Below are positions 54,906-63,860 of a stretch of 64,000 nt of DNA, in pieces. Made by a program: the position numbers and the translations under genes. Position 1 is the stretch's first letter, and each line of letters starts with the position of its first letter. The notes beneath the pieces were generated by a model, which ran no database searches, was not told where the DNA came from, and saw only the letters and a list, made by a program, of their open reading frames with translations. Origin of the DNA: UBA937 sp031549725 (GTDB lineage Bacteria; Spirochaetota; Spirochaetia; Treponematales; Breznakiellaceae); the NCBI GenBank assembly GCA_031549725.1, contig JAVBPH010000004.1, positions 22,266 to 86,265 of the forward strand, in the 5' to 3' direction.

Positions 54906-56066
54906 ATTAACGACGTAACTTTTTTACAGAAGATTTTTTCAAATATGGGGATCATGGAAATGTCCATACCCCAGATACTTATGATTGGGATTTCTCTGCT
55001 GTTGGCATATCTGGCTATCGGGAAAAAATATGAGCCTTTGCTCCTGCTGCCCCTGGCTTTCGGCATGCTGATTGCGAATATCCCCTTGGCGGGCCTTTCT
55101 GCCCATGACAAAGGCGGGCTGGTGTATTATCTGTACCAGGGAATTAAACTGGGAATTTACCCTCCAATGATTTTTTTGTGTATAGGGGCCATGACGGATT
55201 TTGGGCCGCTCATATCCTCACCCAAAAGCGCATTGATTGGACTTGGCGGACAGCTGGGGATTTTTGTTGCCATGGGAGGAGCCTTATTGGCAGGACGCGG
55301 GCTCAGCCATATCATTCCCGGGTTTCAAGCTTTTACCATACAGGATGCGGCGGCCATCGGTATTATTGGAAGTTCCGATGGTCCCACCTCAATCTTTGTT
55401 GCCGAACGGCTTTCACCGGACATGCTCCCCACCATTGCCATTGCGGCCTATTCGTACATGGCACTGGTACCGCTTATCCAGCCGCCGATAATGCGCGCAT
55501 TAACCACCGCAAAAGAACGGGTTATCGAAATGCCAATCCCCAGAAAAGTTTCCTGCAAAGAACGGATTATATTTCCCATTGCATCCACCGCCGTTACCCT
55601 GCTGATTGTTCCCGCAGCGGGACCGCTCATAGCAATGCTGATGCTTGGAAACCTGATAAAGGAAAGCGGCGTCACCGAACGGCTTACCCGTTCCCTGCAG
55701 AATGATCTGCTGAATATTCTGACCCTTCTTATCGGCCTCTCCATTGGAGCTACCGCTACGGCGGACCGCATTCTCAACCCGAAGACGATCCTGGTTATCC
55801 TGCTGGGATTAATCGCCTTCTGCTTCGGTACCATCGGCGGGGTGCTTATTGCTAAGCTGCTCTGCAAACTTACCGGGGGCAAGGTTAATCCCCTGATCGG
55901 CAATGCGGGCGTTTCAGCCATGCCCATGGCTGCCCGGGTTTCCCAGATAGAAGCACAGAAATACAACCCCAACAATCATCTGCTTATGCACGCCATGGGC
56001 CCGATTGTTTCCAGTACCATCGGGTCGGCTTTGCTGGCGGGTGTTTTTATCGCCCTGTTCGGATAA
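54906..56066 (+). CDS. oadB: Second sodium-translocating decarboxylase beta subunit
   Basis: Core from ATG 54945 (373 aa); but the only good ribosome site (GGAGGG at 54893) points to an in-frame ATT at 54906, adding INDVTFLQKIFSN, so I give that start with doubt. Landmarks: IGKKYEPLLLLPLAFG, FGPLISSPKSALIGLGGQLGIF, GIIGSSDGPTSIFVAER, AYSYMALVPLIQPP, NPLIGNAGVSAMPMAARVSQ. About half identical to the first copy in the core. No gamma-type subunit follows here; a strong terminator lies 25 bp after the stop. Confidence 0.9.
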   Translation: MNDVTFLQKIFSNMGIMEMSIPQILMIGISLLLAYLAIGKKYEPLLLLPLAFGMLIANIPLAGLSAHDKGGLVYYLYQGIKLGIYPPMIFLCIGAMTDFGPLISSPKSALIGLGGQLGIFVAMGGALLAGRGLSHIIPGFQAFTIQDAAAIGIIGSSDGPTSIFVAERLSPDMLPTIAIAAYSYMALVPLIQPPIMRALTTAKERVIEMPIPRKVSCKERIIFPIASTAVTLLIVPAAGPLIAMLMLGNLIKESGVTERLTRSLQNDLLNILTLLIGLSIGATATADRILNPKTILVILLGLIAFCFGTIGGVLIAKLLCKLTGGKVNPLIGNAGVSAMPMAARVSQIEAQKYNPNNHLLMHAMGPIVSSTIGSALLAGVFIALFG

Positions 56067-56090
56067 AATCAACGGATTTTGCCAACAAAC

Positions 56091-56123
56091 AAAAACCCCG
56101 CTCAACCCATGGGCGGGGTTTTT
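56091..56123 (+). terminator. Intrinsic terminator of the second oadB
   Basis: AAAAACCCCGC pairs with GCGGGGTTTTT, followed by a T-rich tail. Confidence 0.9.
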
Positions 56124-56171
56124 ATTTTCAATTCAGAAGTCATTCTCTGAAGGATAAAATATATATTTGGG

Positions 56172-56201
56172 AACTTCTAAAAACTTCAGTTTTTAGAAGT
56201 T
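56172..56201. repeat. Family C hairpin
   Basis: Perfect 13-bp arms AACTTCTAAAAAC / GTTTTTAGAAGTT with a TTCA loop; the core matches the hairpin at 1873-1908. Confidence 0.65.
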
Positions 56202-56251
56202 TTCCTTAGATGTAAGACGGAGAAACTTTTTTATTTCGTTATAAGATAAAG

Positions 56252-56361
56252 AAATCAAAAACCTTCTGCACGCTTTCGCGTGCGAGGTTTGTTGGTTCTG
56301 TAAGGTATGGGTTTTATGTGGGTTTAATACCCATACAATTTTGATTTACAAGATTTTTAGA
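56252..56361. repeat. Family B repeat, left half only
   Basis: Has the CTTCTGCACGCTTTCGCGTG hairpin, GCGAGGTTTGTTGG and the GTGGGTTTAATACC block, and stops before the right arm. Confidence 0.75.
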
Positions 56362-56483
56362 GGTACCCATTTTTCAATTTTTCTCTTTATGAAAGTATCT
56401 GCCAAGGATTCACTATTTTAAATAGCCATGACCATATATTTTTATTTGATCTTCTTTTCTTTCCTTTGTATCTTTTATATAAC

Positions 56484-56626
56484 GAGGCTTTTTCAAAATG
56501 TCAAATTTTGAAAAAGCAACCTTAGATGTAAGTGCAGAAAGAATACTATTTTATTTATGGGTAAGGAAATAGCATTCTTTCTGCAAAAGCCTTTTTCAAA
56601 ACTAACCGGGTTTTGAAAAAGGCTCT
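56484..56626 (-). repeat. Family A three-hairpin repeat, full copy (inverted)
   Basis: Same element in the opposite orientation. Read on the minus strand, hairpin 2 has GAATGCT opposite AGTATTC (G-U), the state seen at 53520. Confidence 0.85.
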
Positions 56627-56682
56627 AACTTCTATATAAACCGAAGTTGATAAGGCTGAAATTTAAAAACGGGAGGCCTGAA

Positions 56683-56856
56683 ATGTATTGGGGTTATTAC
56701 ACTATTGGCGGTATTGCATGGCTGCTCCTTAGTCTGCTGGTTGCCTTTGGCGCAAAAAACCGGGGACGCTCGTTCCTTGGTTATTTTCTTTTATCGTTTT
56801 TTTTGTCTCCTATTATTGGATTCATTATCCTGCTTGTTCTGGGATATAAACGGTAA
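56683..56856 (+). CDS. Small two-helix membrane protein
   Basis: 57 aa from ATG 56683, GGGAGG at 7 nt upstream; the longer frame begins in unsupported sequence. Two helices (GIAWLLLSLLVAFGA and YFLLSFFLSPIIGFIILLVL) split by NRGRS. Common type of short bacterial membrane protein with no known role. Lies between a family A repeat and the convergent GNAT gene. Confidence 0.6.
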   Translation: MYWGYYTIGGIAWLLLSLLVAFGAKNRGRSFLGYFLLSFFLSPIIGFIILLVLGYKR

Positions 56857-56884
56857 AGATGATGTAAGTATATTGTGCTTTGCA

Positions 56885-57460
56885 CTAAACCTGCATATGT
56901 TCTCTAATAATGGACTCAAGTTTTTCATCTGAAATTTCGCTGATTGGACGGATAGGGGCTGGTTCAATACTGTATGGCGCTATTTCTTTTTCAAACCATG
57001 TTACGTCATGCCAGTTACCGGATTTGTATCCCGTTTTATGATATGTCCCAAGCCGGCTGAATCCCAGCGATTCATGCAATTTTTCACTTTTTTCATTCGG
57101 CATACTAACCCCGCCGTATACGGTTTTGATGCCCTGTAGTTTTAATATATCCATCAGAATACAATAGAATCTTTTTCCCAACCCCTTCGAAGTATGGGAA
57201 TTGTCCAAATAAACAGACAACTCCGCATTCCATTGATATGCAGCCCGTTCCATCTGCCGGTGGGCATATGCATACCCTATAATGTGATCATCTTCCTCAC
57301 AAACTAAATAGGGATAATCCCTGCGGATATGCTCAATTCGTTTTGAAAATTCCTGTACTGTTGGGAGAACATATTCAAATGTAATCGCCGTATCAATATA
57401 TTGGGCATATATTTTTAACAGCGCCCCGCTGTCTTCTGTTTTCACAAACCGGATTACCAT
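56885..57460 (-). CDS. GNAT N-acetyltransferase
   Basis: 191 aa; GGAGG before ATG. Similar to phosphinothricin-type acetyltransferases: MVIRFVKTEDSGALLKIY start, HIIGYAYAHRQMERAAYQWNAELSVYL (acceptor side), SKGLGKRFYCILMDI (acetyl-CoA loop GLGKRF), VSMPNEKSEKLHESLGFSRLG, and TYHKTGYKSGNWHDVTWFEK at the end. Acceptor unknown; amino-acid analogue detoxification is typical of the group. Confidence 0.85.
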   Translation of the reverse strand: MVIRFVKTEDSGALLKIYAQYIDTAITFEYVLPTVQEFSKRIEHIRRDYPYLVCEEDDHIIGYAYAHRQMERAAYQWNAELSVYLDNSHTSKGLGKRFYCILMDILKLQGIKTVYGGVSMPNEKSEKLHESLGFSRLGTYHKTGYKSGNWHDVTWFEKEIAPYSIEPAPIRPISEISDEKLESIIREHMQV

Positions 57461-57578
57461 GGGATCCCTCCATATCCAGGATCATTGTATTCTATGGAAA
57501 TAAAAAAATCTCTTGTCCAGGATAGTACACCTTATAACAGTACTCTTTAGTATTATGCGGATTAATGTATTATATGAT

Positions 57579-57697
57579 GAGCTTTTTTCAAAACTCGGTT
57601 AGTTTTGAAAAAAGCTTCAGAAAAAACGTCAAAAAGCCGGTTTTTCCCCTAAATCCAAGGTTGCTTTTTCAAAATCTGACATTTTGAAAAAGCCTCT
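57579..57697 (+). repeat. Family A repeat with replaced middle hairpin
   Basis: Outer hairpins are kept: AGCTTTTTTCAAAAC pairs with GTTTTGAAAAAAGCT, a double change that preserves pairing, and GCTTTTTCAAAAT/ATTTTGAAAAAGC. The middle hairpin is replaced by AAAAAGCCGGTTTTT. Confidence 0.75.
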
Positions 57698-57785
57698 GAT
57701 TTTTATTTCCCGGAGAAAAAAGTATAAGATGCATTATCACAATTTTCTTCTAAAAATATAAGCTAAAAGCATTGATTTCATCCGG

Positions 57786-57860
57786 AAATCAAAAACCTCG
57801 CCCCAGAGCCCTGCACGCGGGAGCGTGCAGAAGGTATTAAACCCACTTGCGAATAAAAAA
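57786..57860. repeat. Family B repeat, right half only
   Basis: Has the CACGCGGGAGCGTGCAGAAG hairpin and GGTATTAAACCCACTTGCG, the half missing at 56252. Confidence 0.75.
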
Positions 57861-57907
57861 TCTTTCTGTGTAAATGGTCAGACCGGTCATTACTTTCATG
57901 AATTTGT

Positions 57908-57936
57908 TTGACACCTCTAATTAGTGGTGTTATCCT
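57908..57936 (+). promoter_or_regulatory. Sigma70-type promoter
   Basis: TTGACA at 57908-57913 and TATCCT at 57931-57936 with a 17-bp spacer. It would start a leader of about 165 nt ahead of the gene at 58110. Confidence 0.5.
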
Positions 57937-58051
57937 GGAAACTGAAAAATCACTTCGTAAATCACTGGAACATTTTAATTATTTTTTAATCCGGGATACA
58001 TTTCCAGACACTATTGAGGCATTAATATAAGGATTCACTTGGGGAGACTGG

Positions 58052-58084
58052 AAAAAGCATTAGTTCATCGAACTAATGCTTTTT
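58052..58084 (+). terminator. Terminator in the leader of the membrane hydrolase gene (possible attenuator)
   Basis: Perfect 15-bp arms (AAAAAGCATTAGTTC / GAACTAATGCTTTTT), ATC loop, ending in T5. It sits downstream of a promoter and 25 bp upstream of ATG 58110, so it would stop transcription before the gene unless antitermination occurs. Confidence 0.65.
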
Positions 58085-58109
58085 CTTAAATATATTAAGG
58101 AGGGTCCTC

Positions 58110-60140
58110 ATGAAAAGGATTCCAAGATGCTTACTGGTATCGTTGGTATTAATTCTCATCAGCGGATTTTGCGTGAGTATTATTGAGCGCACAGGGTATA
58201 CGGTAAAAGTTACGGATCACAAAAAATCCTGGGCTCAAATGGCCGCCGAAATCCGGACGAATGCAAAGGCAAACGGACGGGATGTGGCTGTCACTTTTGA
58301 CGGTTCAAACGGCTCGGTTAATTTAAGCGCATCCACCCGGCAAATCAGTTTTAAATTGCTGGTTCCTAAAACAGCAACCCCCGGTAATCCGGCCCCTGCA
58401 ATCGTATGTGCCCATGGATTCTACAACAATAAGGAAATGCAGGACCAATACTATGTGGAATTGGCCCGGCGGGGTTATGTGGTAATCTCCCTGGATATGA
58501 CCGGCCATGGCAGCAGTGATGCAAACTTTGATCCCGCCGCCAATATTGTGGTGGCTATTGAAAACAGCGGTATGGAAGCCTGTGTGGAATGGCTCATGAC
58601 CCAGCCCTATGTGGATATGAATAAGATAGGGATTACCGGCCACTCCCAGGGTGGACGGGCCTGCGGGTGGACACTGCAGCATTTAATCCGTGCCGGCCAT
58701 GGGGATTATGTAAAAGCATCCCTGTTCCAGGCCAACTCCGCAGGGCTCGTTGCGGTGCTGGACGAATTTAAAGGACTTCCGGAAAATCTGGTGGTGGGAA
58801 CCATCATGTGCAAATACGACGAATTCAGTATAGTCCGGGATAAATCCTACGATTATTTACCCTCGGATCAGGCAAAGAATATTGTCCGCGCATCATACCC
58901 CGGGTTTTCAGGAGCTGCGGTAAAGGACGGAATGTTTTATACATCCCGGGGAGAAACCACGGTGGACACCGCGGCGGGTAAAACCCTGGGAACCAGGGCT
59001 TCAATTATTTATTGGCCTCCCATCATCCATCCCTGGGCGCATTTCTCCTGGAGATGTTCCACCTTTAACACGGAGTTCTTTTATGCTTCCCTGGGAATTC
59101 CCTCGGGAGCTTCCTATATGGGTCCTAACAATCAAATTTGGTGGCTTAAGGAATTCTTCAACCTTGTAGGACTGATAGGATTTTTCCTGTTACTGATTCC
59201 TGCCGCAGGTCTTCTGCTAAAACTTCCGGTGTTCAAACCCCTGGCCGCCAATGGCGAAAAAACCCGTAATATTAATCTACCCGAATTACGGGGAGGTAAA
59301 AACCATTTTGCATTCTGGGCAAGCGGTATATTGGTTATTTTCTTTTCCGCCGCCATATTCCAGCCCCTGTACAGCGGATCCCGCTTCGGCAACACCATTT
59401 GGCCGATGACCCAGTTGTACCCCCAGACTACCACCAACACCATTGCCCTCTGGACCGTGGGATGCGGAGTGGTAGGCTTGATAATCCTGCTGGCATTCTG
59501 GGCTTTCCGCTATTTTGCCAACCGCAAAAACGGGGATGCGGTAATACCTAATCCCTTTGAAGCCGCCCGGCTTGACAGTGTCGGTCAATTTTTCCGCACC
59601 CTTCTGTTTGCCCTGACCGTCATATTTGTTTTGTACGCCGTGGTCTGGCTGCAGTACGCCATATGGAAGACGGATTTCCGTATCTGGACCTTTGCGGTTA
59701 TGAAGTTTGAAGCCATGAAGGTCGGCACCATGGTCCGTTATGCCCCGTTCTTCCTGTTCTTCTATATAATAAACGGTATCTGCAATGCAAATAACCGTTT
59801 CAAAAACATGCCCGATTGGCTGTCGGTTGCCCTGACATCACTGTTTAATGTGGCTGGTATCGTAATACTGCTGGCAATTCAATATTACACCATGGTGTTC
59901 AAAGGCCACCAGGCTTATTGGCTGCTGGAATCCGACGCGATGATGACAGCCATAGGCGGTGCACTGGGATACCTGTTGTTAATTCCGATCTTCTTTGTAT
60001 TGATCATTGCAAATATATATGCCCGGATCCTATACAAGAAAACCGGCAACATCTGGGCCGGCGGATTGATCAACGGATTGCTGTTTACGATTATAATAGC
60101 GGCAAACACCTTCAGCCAGTTCCCGTATATTTTAACCTGA
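58110..60140 (+). CDS. Membrane-anchored alpha/beta hydrolase
   Basis: 676 aa; AAGGAGGG upstream. N-terminal helix (SLVLILISGFCVSII), then an alpha/beta-hydrolase domain: IVCAHGFYNNKE (oxyanion region), VVISLDMTGHGSSD, KIGITGHSQGGRACGW (nucleophile elbow, Ser in GHSQGG), and a late His in PIIHPWAHFSW. The C-terminal half (from about 345) has about eight membrane helices. The combination of an extracellular hydrolase and a multi-helix anchor is found in some Firmicutes and spirochaetes; substrate unknown. Preceded by a strong hairpin terminator. Confidence 0.8.
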   Translation: MKRIPRCLLVSLVLILISGFCVSIIERTGYTVKVTDHKKSWAQMAAEIRTNAKANGRDVAVTFDGSNGSVNLSASTRQISFKLLVPKTATPGNPAPAIVCAHGFYNNKEMQDQYYVELARRGYVVISLDMTGHGSSDANFDPAANIVVAIENSGMEACVEWLMTQPYVDMNKIGITGHSQGGRACGWTLQHLIRAGHGDYVKASLFQANSAGLVAVLDEFKGLPENLVVGTIMCKYDEFSIVRDKSYDYLPSDQAKNIVRASYPGFSGAAVKDGMFYTSRGETTVDTAAGKTLGTRASIIYWPPIIHPWAHFSWRCSTFNTEFFYASLGIPSGASYMGPNNQIWWLKEFFNLVGLIGFFLLLIPAAGLLLKLPVFKPLAANGEKTRNINLPELRGGKNHFAFWASGILVIFFSAAIFQPLYSGSRFGNTIWPMTQLYPQTTTNTIALWTVGCGVVGLIILLAFWAFRYFANRKNGDAVIPNPFEAARLDSVGQFFRTLLFALTVIFVLYAVVWLQYAIWKTDFRIWTFAVMKFEAMKVGTMVRYAPFFLFFYIINGICNANNRFKNMPDWLSVALTSLFNVAGIVILLAIQYYTMVFKGHQAYWLLESDAMMTAIGGALGYLLLIPIFFVLIIANIYARILYKKTGNIWAGGLINGLLFTIIIAANTFSQFPYILT

Positions 60141-60243
60141 TACCAGGAGGTTTCCGAAATACCGGAACGGACGGTTGCTGTATAAAGAAGGAATACCCCG
60201 GTTTGCAATGGCCGCCCGTTCAGTTTAATCGTTCCGGATCATA

Positions 60244-60287
60244 AAAGGATGTCCAAAAAGTTATAAAAACTTGGCTGGACATCCTTT
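60244..60287 (+). terminator. Terminator after the membrane hydrolase gene
   Basis: AAAGGATGTCCA pairs with TGGACATCCTTT around a 20-nt loop, then GCTTTTT; 100 bp past the stop. Confidence 0.7.
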
Positions 60288-60295
60288 GCTTTTTA

Positions 60296-60545
60296 AGAGT
60301 TTCTCCCGTAATAGCAGTTTACTGTTTTTCCACCAACCGGTTTTATCAAATGGTCATTCATTTATATTTCATTCCGGTTATTATACCTTTTTAAAAATAT
60401 GATAACATAGGCGTCAAAGAGAATGCTATTTAAAACCGGGACGCTCATTTCTTGAATGTTTTTTGCTGTCCTTGTTTTATCCCTCAGCATTGGATTCATT
60501 ATTCCGCTGATTATAATAATGTCGCCAGCAACATAATACAATTGT
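60296..60545. other. Intergenic region between convergent genes
   Basis: AT-rich. A minus-strand frame (60362-60595) overlaps the end of the next gene and has no ribosome site; not called. Confidence 0.3.
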
Positions 60546-61211
60546 TCAGAGATGCATCCTTTTCCTGATTTCGGATATGAGGTTTTTCCCTTCAATGATA
60601 CTCAGATATGCCAGGGAAATAACCGAAAGGCCGAAACAGACTAAGGCGGGATATACAATGGAAACCACTTGAAAAATAATCAGCAGCAGGGACAGGATGC
60701 TGATGATGCTTAAGATAACAAAATATATGATAAAGTCAGGCCCCTGCAATTTTCTGATTCTGGCGAAAACGGCCATTCCGATCATGGAGCAGCCATATAA
60801 AATGGGGATGACGAAATTCAACGACCATTTATGAAAACCGGTCAATACATCCCATAAAAAAACAATAATGGGCAGTACAATTGCCTGAAGCAGGATATTT
60901 TTCGGAATATTTCTGCGTTTTTTCATCCCCACTAAAAACGTAACCCAAAGACTTGCGAGACCCGCGAAAACGAATACCGACCACCATCCGGTTTTCGGAA
61001 TACCGATATTTACCACCACCGAAATAATGACCACCGCCACACTGCAGAATCCGATAAATGTTATAAGCCCCCGGTAAACATTTTTGACAGGCCGGATTAC
61101 GGGGAATACGTTTCCGGCGGGCTCCGCTGTGCCTGAGGGTTCCTCCTGGCACAAGGGACAATACCTGGGACTCCCCGCAAGTTTTACACCACATTTACTG
61201 CACCAAAGCAT
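60546..61211 (-). CDS. DUF6320-like membrane protein with N-terminal zinc ribbon
   Basis: 221 aa from ATG 61211, which has AGAGG at 6 nt; it overlaps the preceding stop by 17 bp. Zinc ribbon CSKCGVKLAG ... YCPLC near residue 4-22, then six or so helices (ITFIGFCSVAVVIISVVVN, NFVIPILYGCSMIGMAVFA). This family is often found with the acetyltransferase/condensation-type gene upstream, and the overlap supports a common function. Exact role unknown. Confidence 0.75.
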   Translation of the reverse strand: MLWCSKCGVKLAGSPRYCPLCQEEPSGTAEPAGNVFPVIRPVKNVYRGLITFIGFCSVAVVIISVVVNIGIPKTGWWSVFVFAGLASLWVTFLVGMKKRRNIPKNILLQAIVLPIIVFLWDVLTGFHKWSLNFVIPILYGCSMIGMAVFARIRKLQGPDFIIYFVILSIISILSLLLIIFQVVSIVYPALVCFGLSVISLAYLSIIEGKNLISEIRKRMHL

Positions 61212-62484
61212 CGGCATCCTCTTCAATTTCCACGGTATTGGACACTATCTCGATTTCCATACCATACCCCGAAAGGGTCCTGAAAAAATACCGCTGGATA
61301 TCGGAACTGCGAAAGGGAGAAGAAAAGGTGATAGCCATCCGGTCCTCAAAAGAACAAAGACATATCTGGGGCCTCTTGGTGCTGATTATCAAATCAAAAA
61401 GCCGGATATGCGGAACAAGTTCAGCCGGCATAGTGACCCGGCCAAGATTGGACAAGGCCGCACTGTCATCCCGTTCGGCCAGGGCGGAAAAAAACTTCAT
61501 TACAGGTGTTTTAAGAATAAGAGGAACAATTTTATTGATCCCCCGGTGCTCCAGGGCGATAAGCTGGTTCATTTTCCCGTAAATATTATCAGCCTGAAGC
61601 TGTCTCTTAAACGATTCCTTTACGGAAGCCAAAAGCTCATCAAAGGTCCCGCCGGAAGTCCTGAAATTATAACTTATATTGATGGTACTGAAAAAATTGC
61701 GGATGGTGGGATGGGAAAAATAATTACGCAGGTTCACCGGAACGGTAATTGCGATGGGCAATGATTCATCCCGGACATTCATATTTTCATGGATTGCCAT
61801 AATGAGAAGAGCGGTTATAAATTCAGTTACCGTAACGCCGTACTCCCGGGCCTTCCCGATCATCGCTGCGGTGGAAAGACATCCCTCAATAACACCCATC
61901 CGCTGATCGGAAAATGGCTCCCCCCGGATCCTGTATGCCCGGGGAAGTTTTTCATTCTTTTTAATCCTGTCCTTTGAATAATATTTGTCGAACGCATCCG
62001 ACCGTTTCTGATCCTCCGGCGCATCAAGATCACCGAGCACCATATCCGCAGGAACCGAATCGCGGTGTTTCTTTTTAAGATAGTAAAACACCAGGGTCCT
62101 CAGAAACTGCATGGCGCCGGTACCATCCGAAAGGGCGTGGTAAATTTCAAAATTGATCCTCCGGCGGTAGTAGGTCACCTCAAAAAGAAGATCCGCGTAA
62201 TCAGGATTATAAATGGGTTTGCAGGGTGTATCCTGTTCTTCCTTAACCAGTGGACGGAGTCCGGTTTCCTCAAAATAATACCAGAAAAATCCCCGTTTCA
62301 GGATTGACCGGAAAAACGGGAAACGGACCATAGTTTTATCCAGGGCATCCTGGAGAATGAAGGGATCAACATCTTCATACAGTTCGCAGGAAAACCGGAA
62401 TACCTTGGTATCCCGGTTGGTGGTGGTGGGAGGAAAAATCTTCGCCGCGTTGTCAAGCTTGGTCCAGCGTTTTGTATACTCCAT
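61195..62484 (-). CDS. Condensation-fold acyltransferase (alcohol acetyltransferase-like)
   Basis: 429 aa from ATG 62484 (GGAAGG at about 6 nt); the longer frame begins inside a family A repeat. CoA-dependent acyltransferase fold: INFEIYHALSDGTGAMQFL has the HxxxDG motif (HALSDG), and a later NFRTSGGTFDELLASVKESF region and terminal AITFSSPFRSSDIQRYF resemble the DFGWG-side elements. Acts with the DUF6320-like partner and possibly the hydrolase upstream. Substrate unknown. Confidence 0.75.
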   Translation of the reverse strand: MEYTKRWTKLDNAAKIFPPTTTNRDTKVFRFSCELYEDVDPFILQDALDKTMVRFPFFRSILKRGFFWYYFEETGLRPLVKEEQDTPCKPIYNPDYADLLFEVTYYRRRINFEIYHALSDGTGAMQFLRTLVFYYLKKKHRDSVPADMVLGDLDAPEDQKRSDAFDKYYSKDRIKKNEKLPRAYRIRGEPFSDQRMGVIEGCLSTAAMIGKAREYGVTVTEFITALLIMAIHENMNVRDESLPIAITVPVNLRNYFSHPTIRNFFSTINISYNFRTSGGTFDELLASVKESFKRQLQADNIYGKMNQLIALEHRGINKIVPLILKTPVMKFFSALAERDDSAALSNLGRVTMPAELVPHIRLFDLIISTKRPQICLCSFEDRMAITFSSPFRSSDIQRYFFRTLSGYGMEIEIVSNTVEIEEDADALVQ

Positions 62485-62510
62485 GGTCTTCCTTCCTGGA
62501 ATTAATCGAA

Positions 62511-62649
62511 GCTTTTTCAAAATATCAGATTTTGAAAAAGCAACCTTAGATGTAAGTGCAGAAAGAATGCTATTTTATTTATGGATAAGGAAATAGCATT
62601 CTTTCTGCAAAAGCCTTTTTCAAAACTAACCGAGTTTTGAAAAAGGCTC
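62511..62649 (-). repeat. Family A three-hairpin repeat, full copy (inverted)
   Basis: On the minus strand hairpin 2 has GAATGCT opposite AGCATTC, the fully paired G-C state. The element overlaps the last eight codons, including the stop, of the hydrolase gene ending at 62626 and separates it from the acyltransferase gene. Confidence 0.88.
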
Positions 62650-63594
62650 AGTCTCCAAAAAATTATTTATCAGCTCATAGGTTCTTTTTACATGCACAAA
62701 CCGGGGAGGCAGCATCAAGTATCCGTGAAACGCATCTTTCATCCGGTATATTTCCACGGAATTGCCCGCGGCCTTCAGCATTTCCCCGTAATATTCCCCC
62801 TCATCCCTGAGCGGGCAATATTCGGCGGAGATTATTAACGTCCGCGGCTGCCGGGAAAGGTCCTTCGCTTCCAAAGGAGCGAAATAGGGATTACACAGGT
62901 CCTCTTCGGAACTCCGGTATAATTCTATCACATTCTGAATTCGTTTTGAAGTCAGAAGGTAATCGGTACCATTGTCTCTTATAGAAGGAAAGGGAGAATA
63001 TTCACTATGATCGCTGGCAGTGGCGGGATAGATAAGGATTTGCCTGGGGACATGAAATTCCCCCCGGTCCCGGGCCATGAGGGAAAGTGCGGCCGCCAAA
63101 TTCCCTCCGGCGCTGTCCCCAATGATGGTAATATTTTCAGCATCCGTTCTGAGGGGGCCTGTCCCGGCAAACATTTCCCGGGCAACGGCGTAGCAGTCTT
63201 CCAGAGCCGCGGGGAATTTATGTTCCGGGGCAAGACGGTAATCCACGGAAATCACGGTACATCCGGTGGCCCCCGCAAGCCGGGCGCAGACCGTGGTATA
63301 ACTTTCAATACTTCCGGTTACCCAGCCGCCGCCGTGGAAGAACAGCAATACCCTGCCGGGAATTTCTTCTCCCTCGGAGTACCGTACCTTGTTTGAACAG
63401 GCAAACAGCCGCACCGGGATTTCCCGGCCTGCAAACCTCACGCAATGGTCCCATATAGTATATGGAAGGGGTTTGCCCCGGATTGCGGCGGAAATTTTTT
63501 CCATTTCCCGTTCCAATTTATATGTTTTCTTTACATCCACATCAATATACGCGATTGCCTTAAGCGCAGCCCGCATTGCTTTATTAATTGCCAT
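62626..63594 (-). CDS. Alpha/beta hydrolase of the hormone-sensitive-lipase group
   Basis: 322 aa. HGGGW oxyanion motif (LLFFHGGGWVTGS), nucleophile elbow GDSAGGN (Ser in GDSAGG), late DAFHGYL with the catalytic His, and an acid in the EYCPLRDEGEYY region. Typical esterase size. The C-terminal residues EPFSKLG and the stop are encoded by the first arm of a family A repeat, so the native end may have been replaced. Next on the same strand are the acyltransferase and DUF6320-like genes, suggesting an acyl-ester metabolism operon. Confidence 0.85.
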   Translation of the reverse strand: MAINKAMRAALKAIAYIDVDVKKTYKLEREMEKISAAIRGKPLPYTIWDHCVRFAGREIPVRLFACSNKVRYSEGEEIPGRVLLFFHGGGWVTGSIESYTTVCARLAGATGCTVISVDYRLAPEHKFPAALEDCYAVAREMFAGTGPLRTDAENITIIGDSAGGNLAAALSLMARDRGEFHVPRQILIYPATASDHSEYSPFPSIRDNGTDYLLTSKRIQNVIELYRSSEEDLCNPYFAPLEAKDLSRQPRTLIISAEYCPLRDEGEYYGEMLKAAGNSVEIYRMKDAFHGYLMLPPRFVHVKRTYELINNFLETEPFSKLG

Positions 63595-63859
63595 TATTAC
63601 ATCCAGTTCCCGGAATTATAAAAATACAAACGGAAATACATGATTTCCTGTTTCTCAAATTATATACATTAATCCTAGGTTTGCTAATGGATTCCGGACC
63701 AGGAGTACAAGTCAGCTCCAGGGCAAATTCCCGGAGCATCCGTTCCGTTTCCGCCCGGGATCCTTCAAATGAAAAACATCATATAAATTTTTCATCACCC
63801 CTAATAAGAATCCCCGGCAAATCCGGTTTCCCAAGTTTCAGGGTGAAGGTATTCTTATC
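63595..63859. other. Upstream region of the hydrolase gene
   Basis: No supported gene. Frames on the plus strand run into the family A element and have no ribosome site. Confidence 0.35.
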
Positions 63860-63860
63860 A

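Noticed and set aside
60362..60595. 77-codon minus frame
   Set aside because: Overlaps the end of the DUF6320-like gene, has no ribosome site and no recognised motif.
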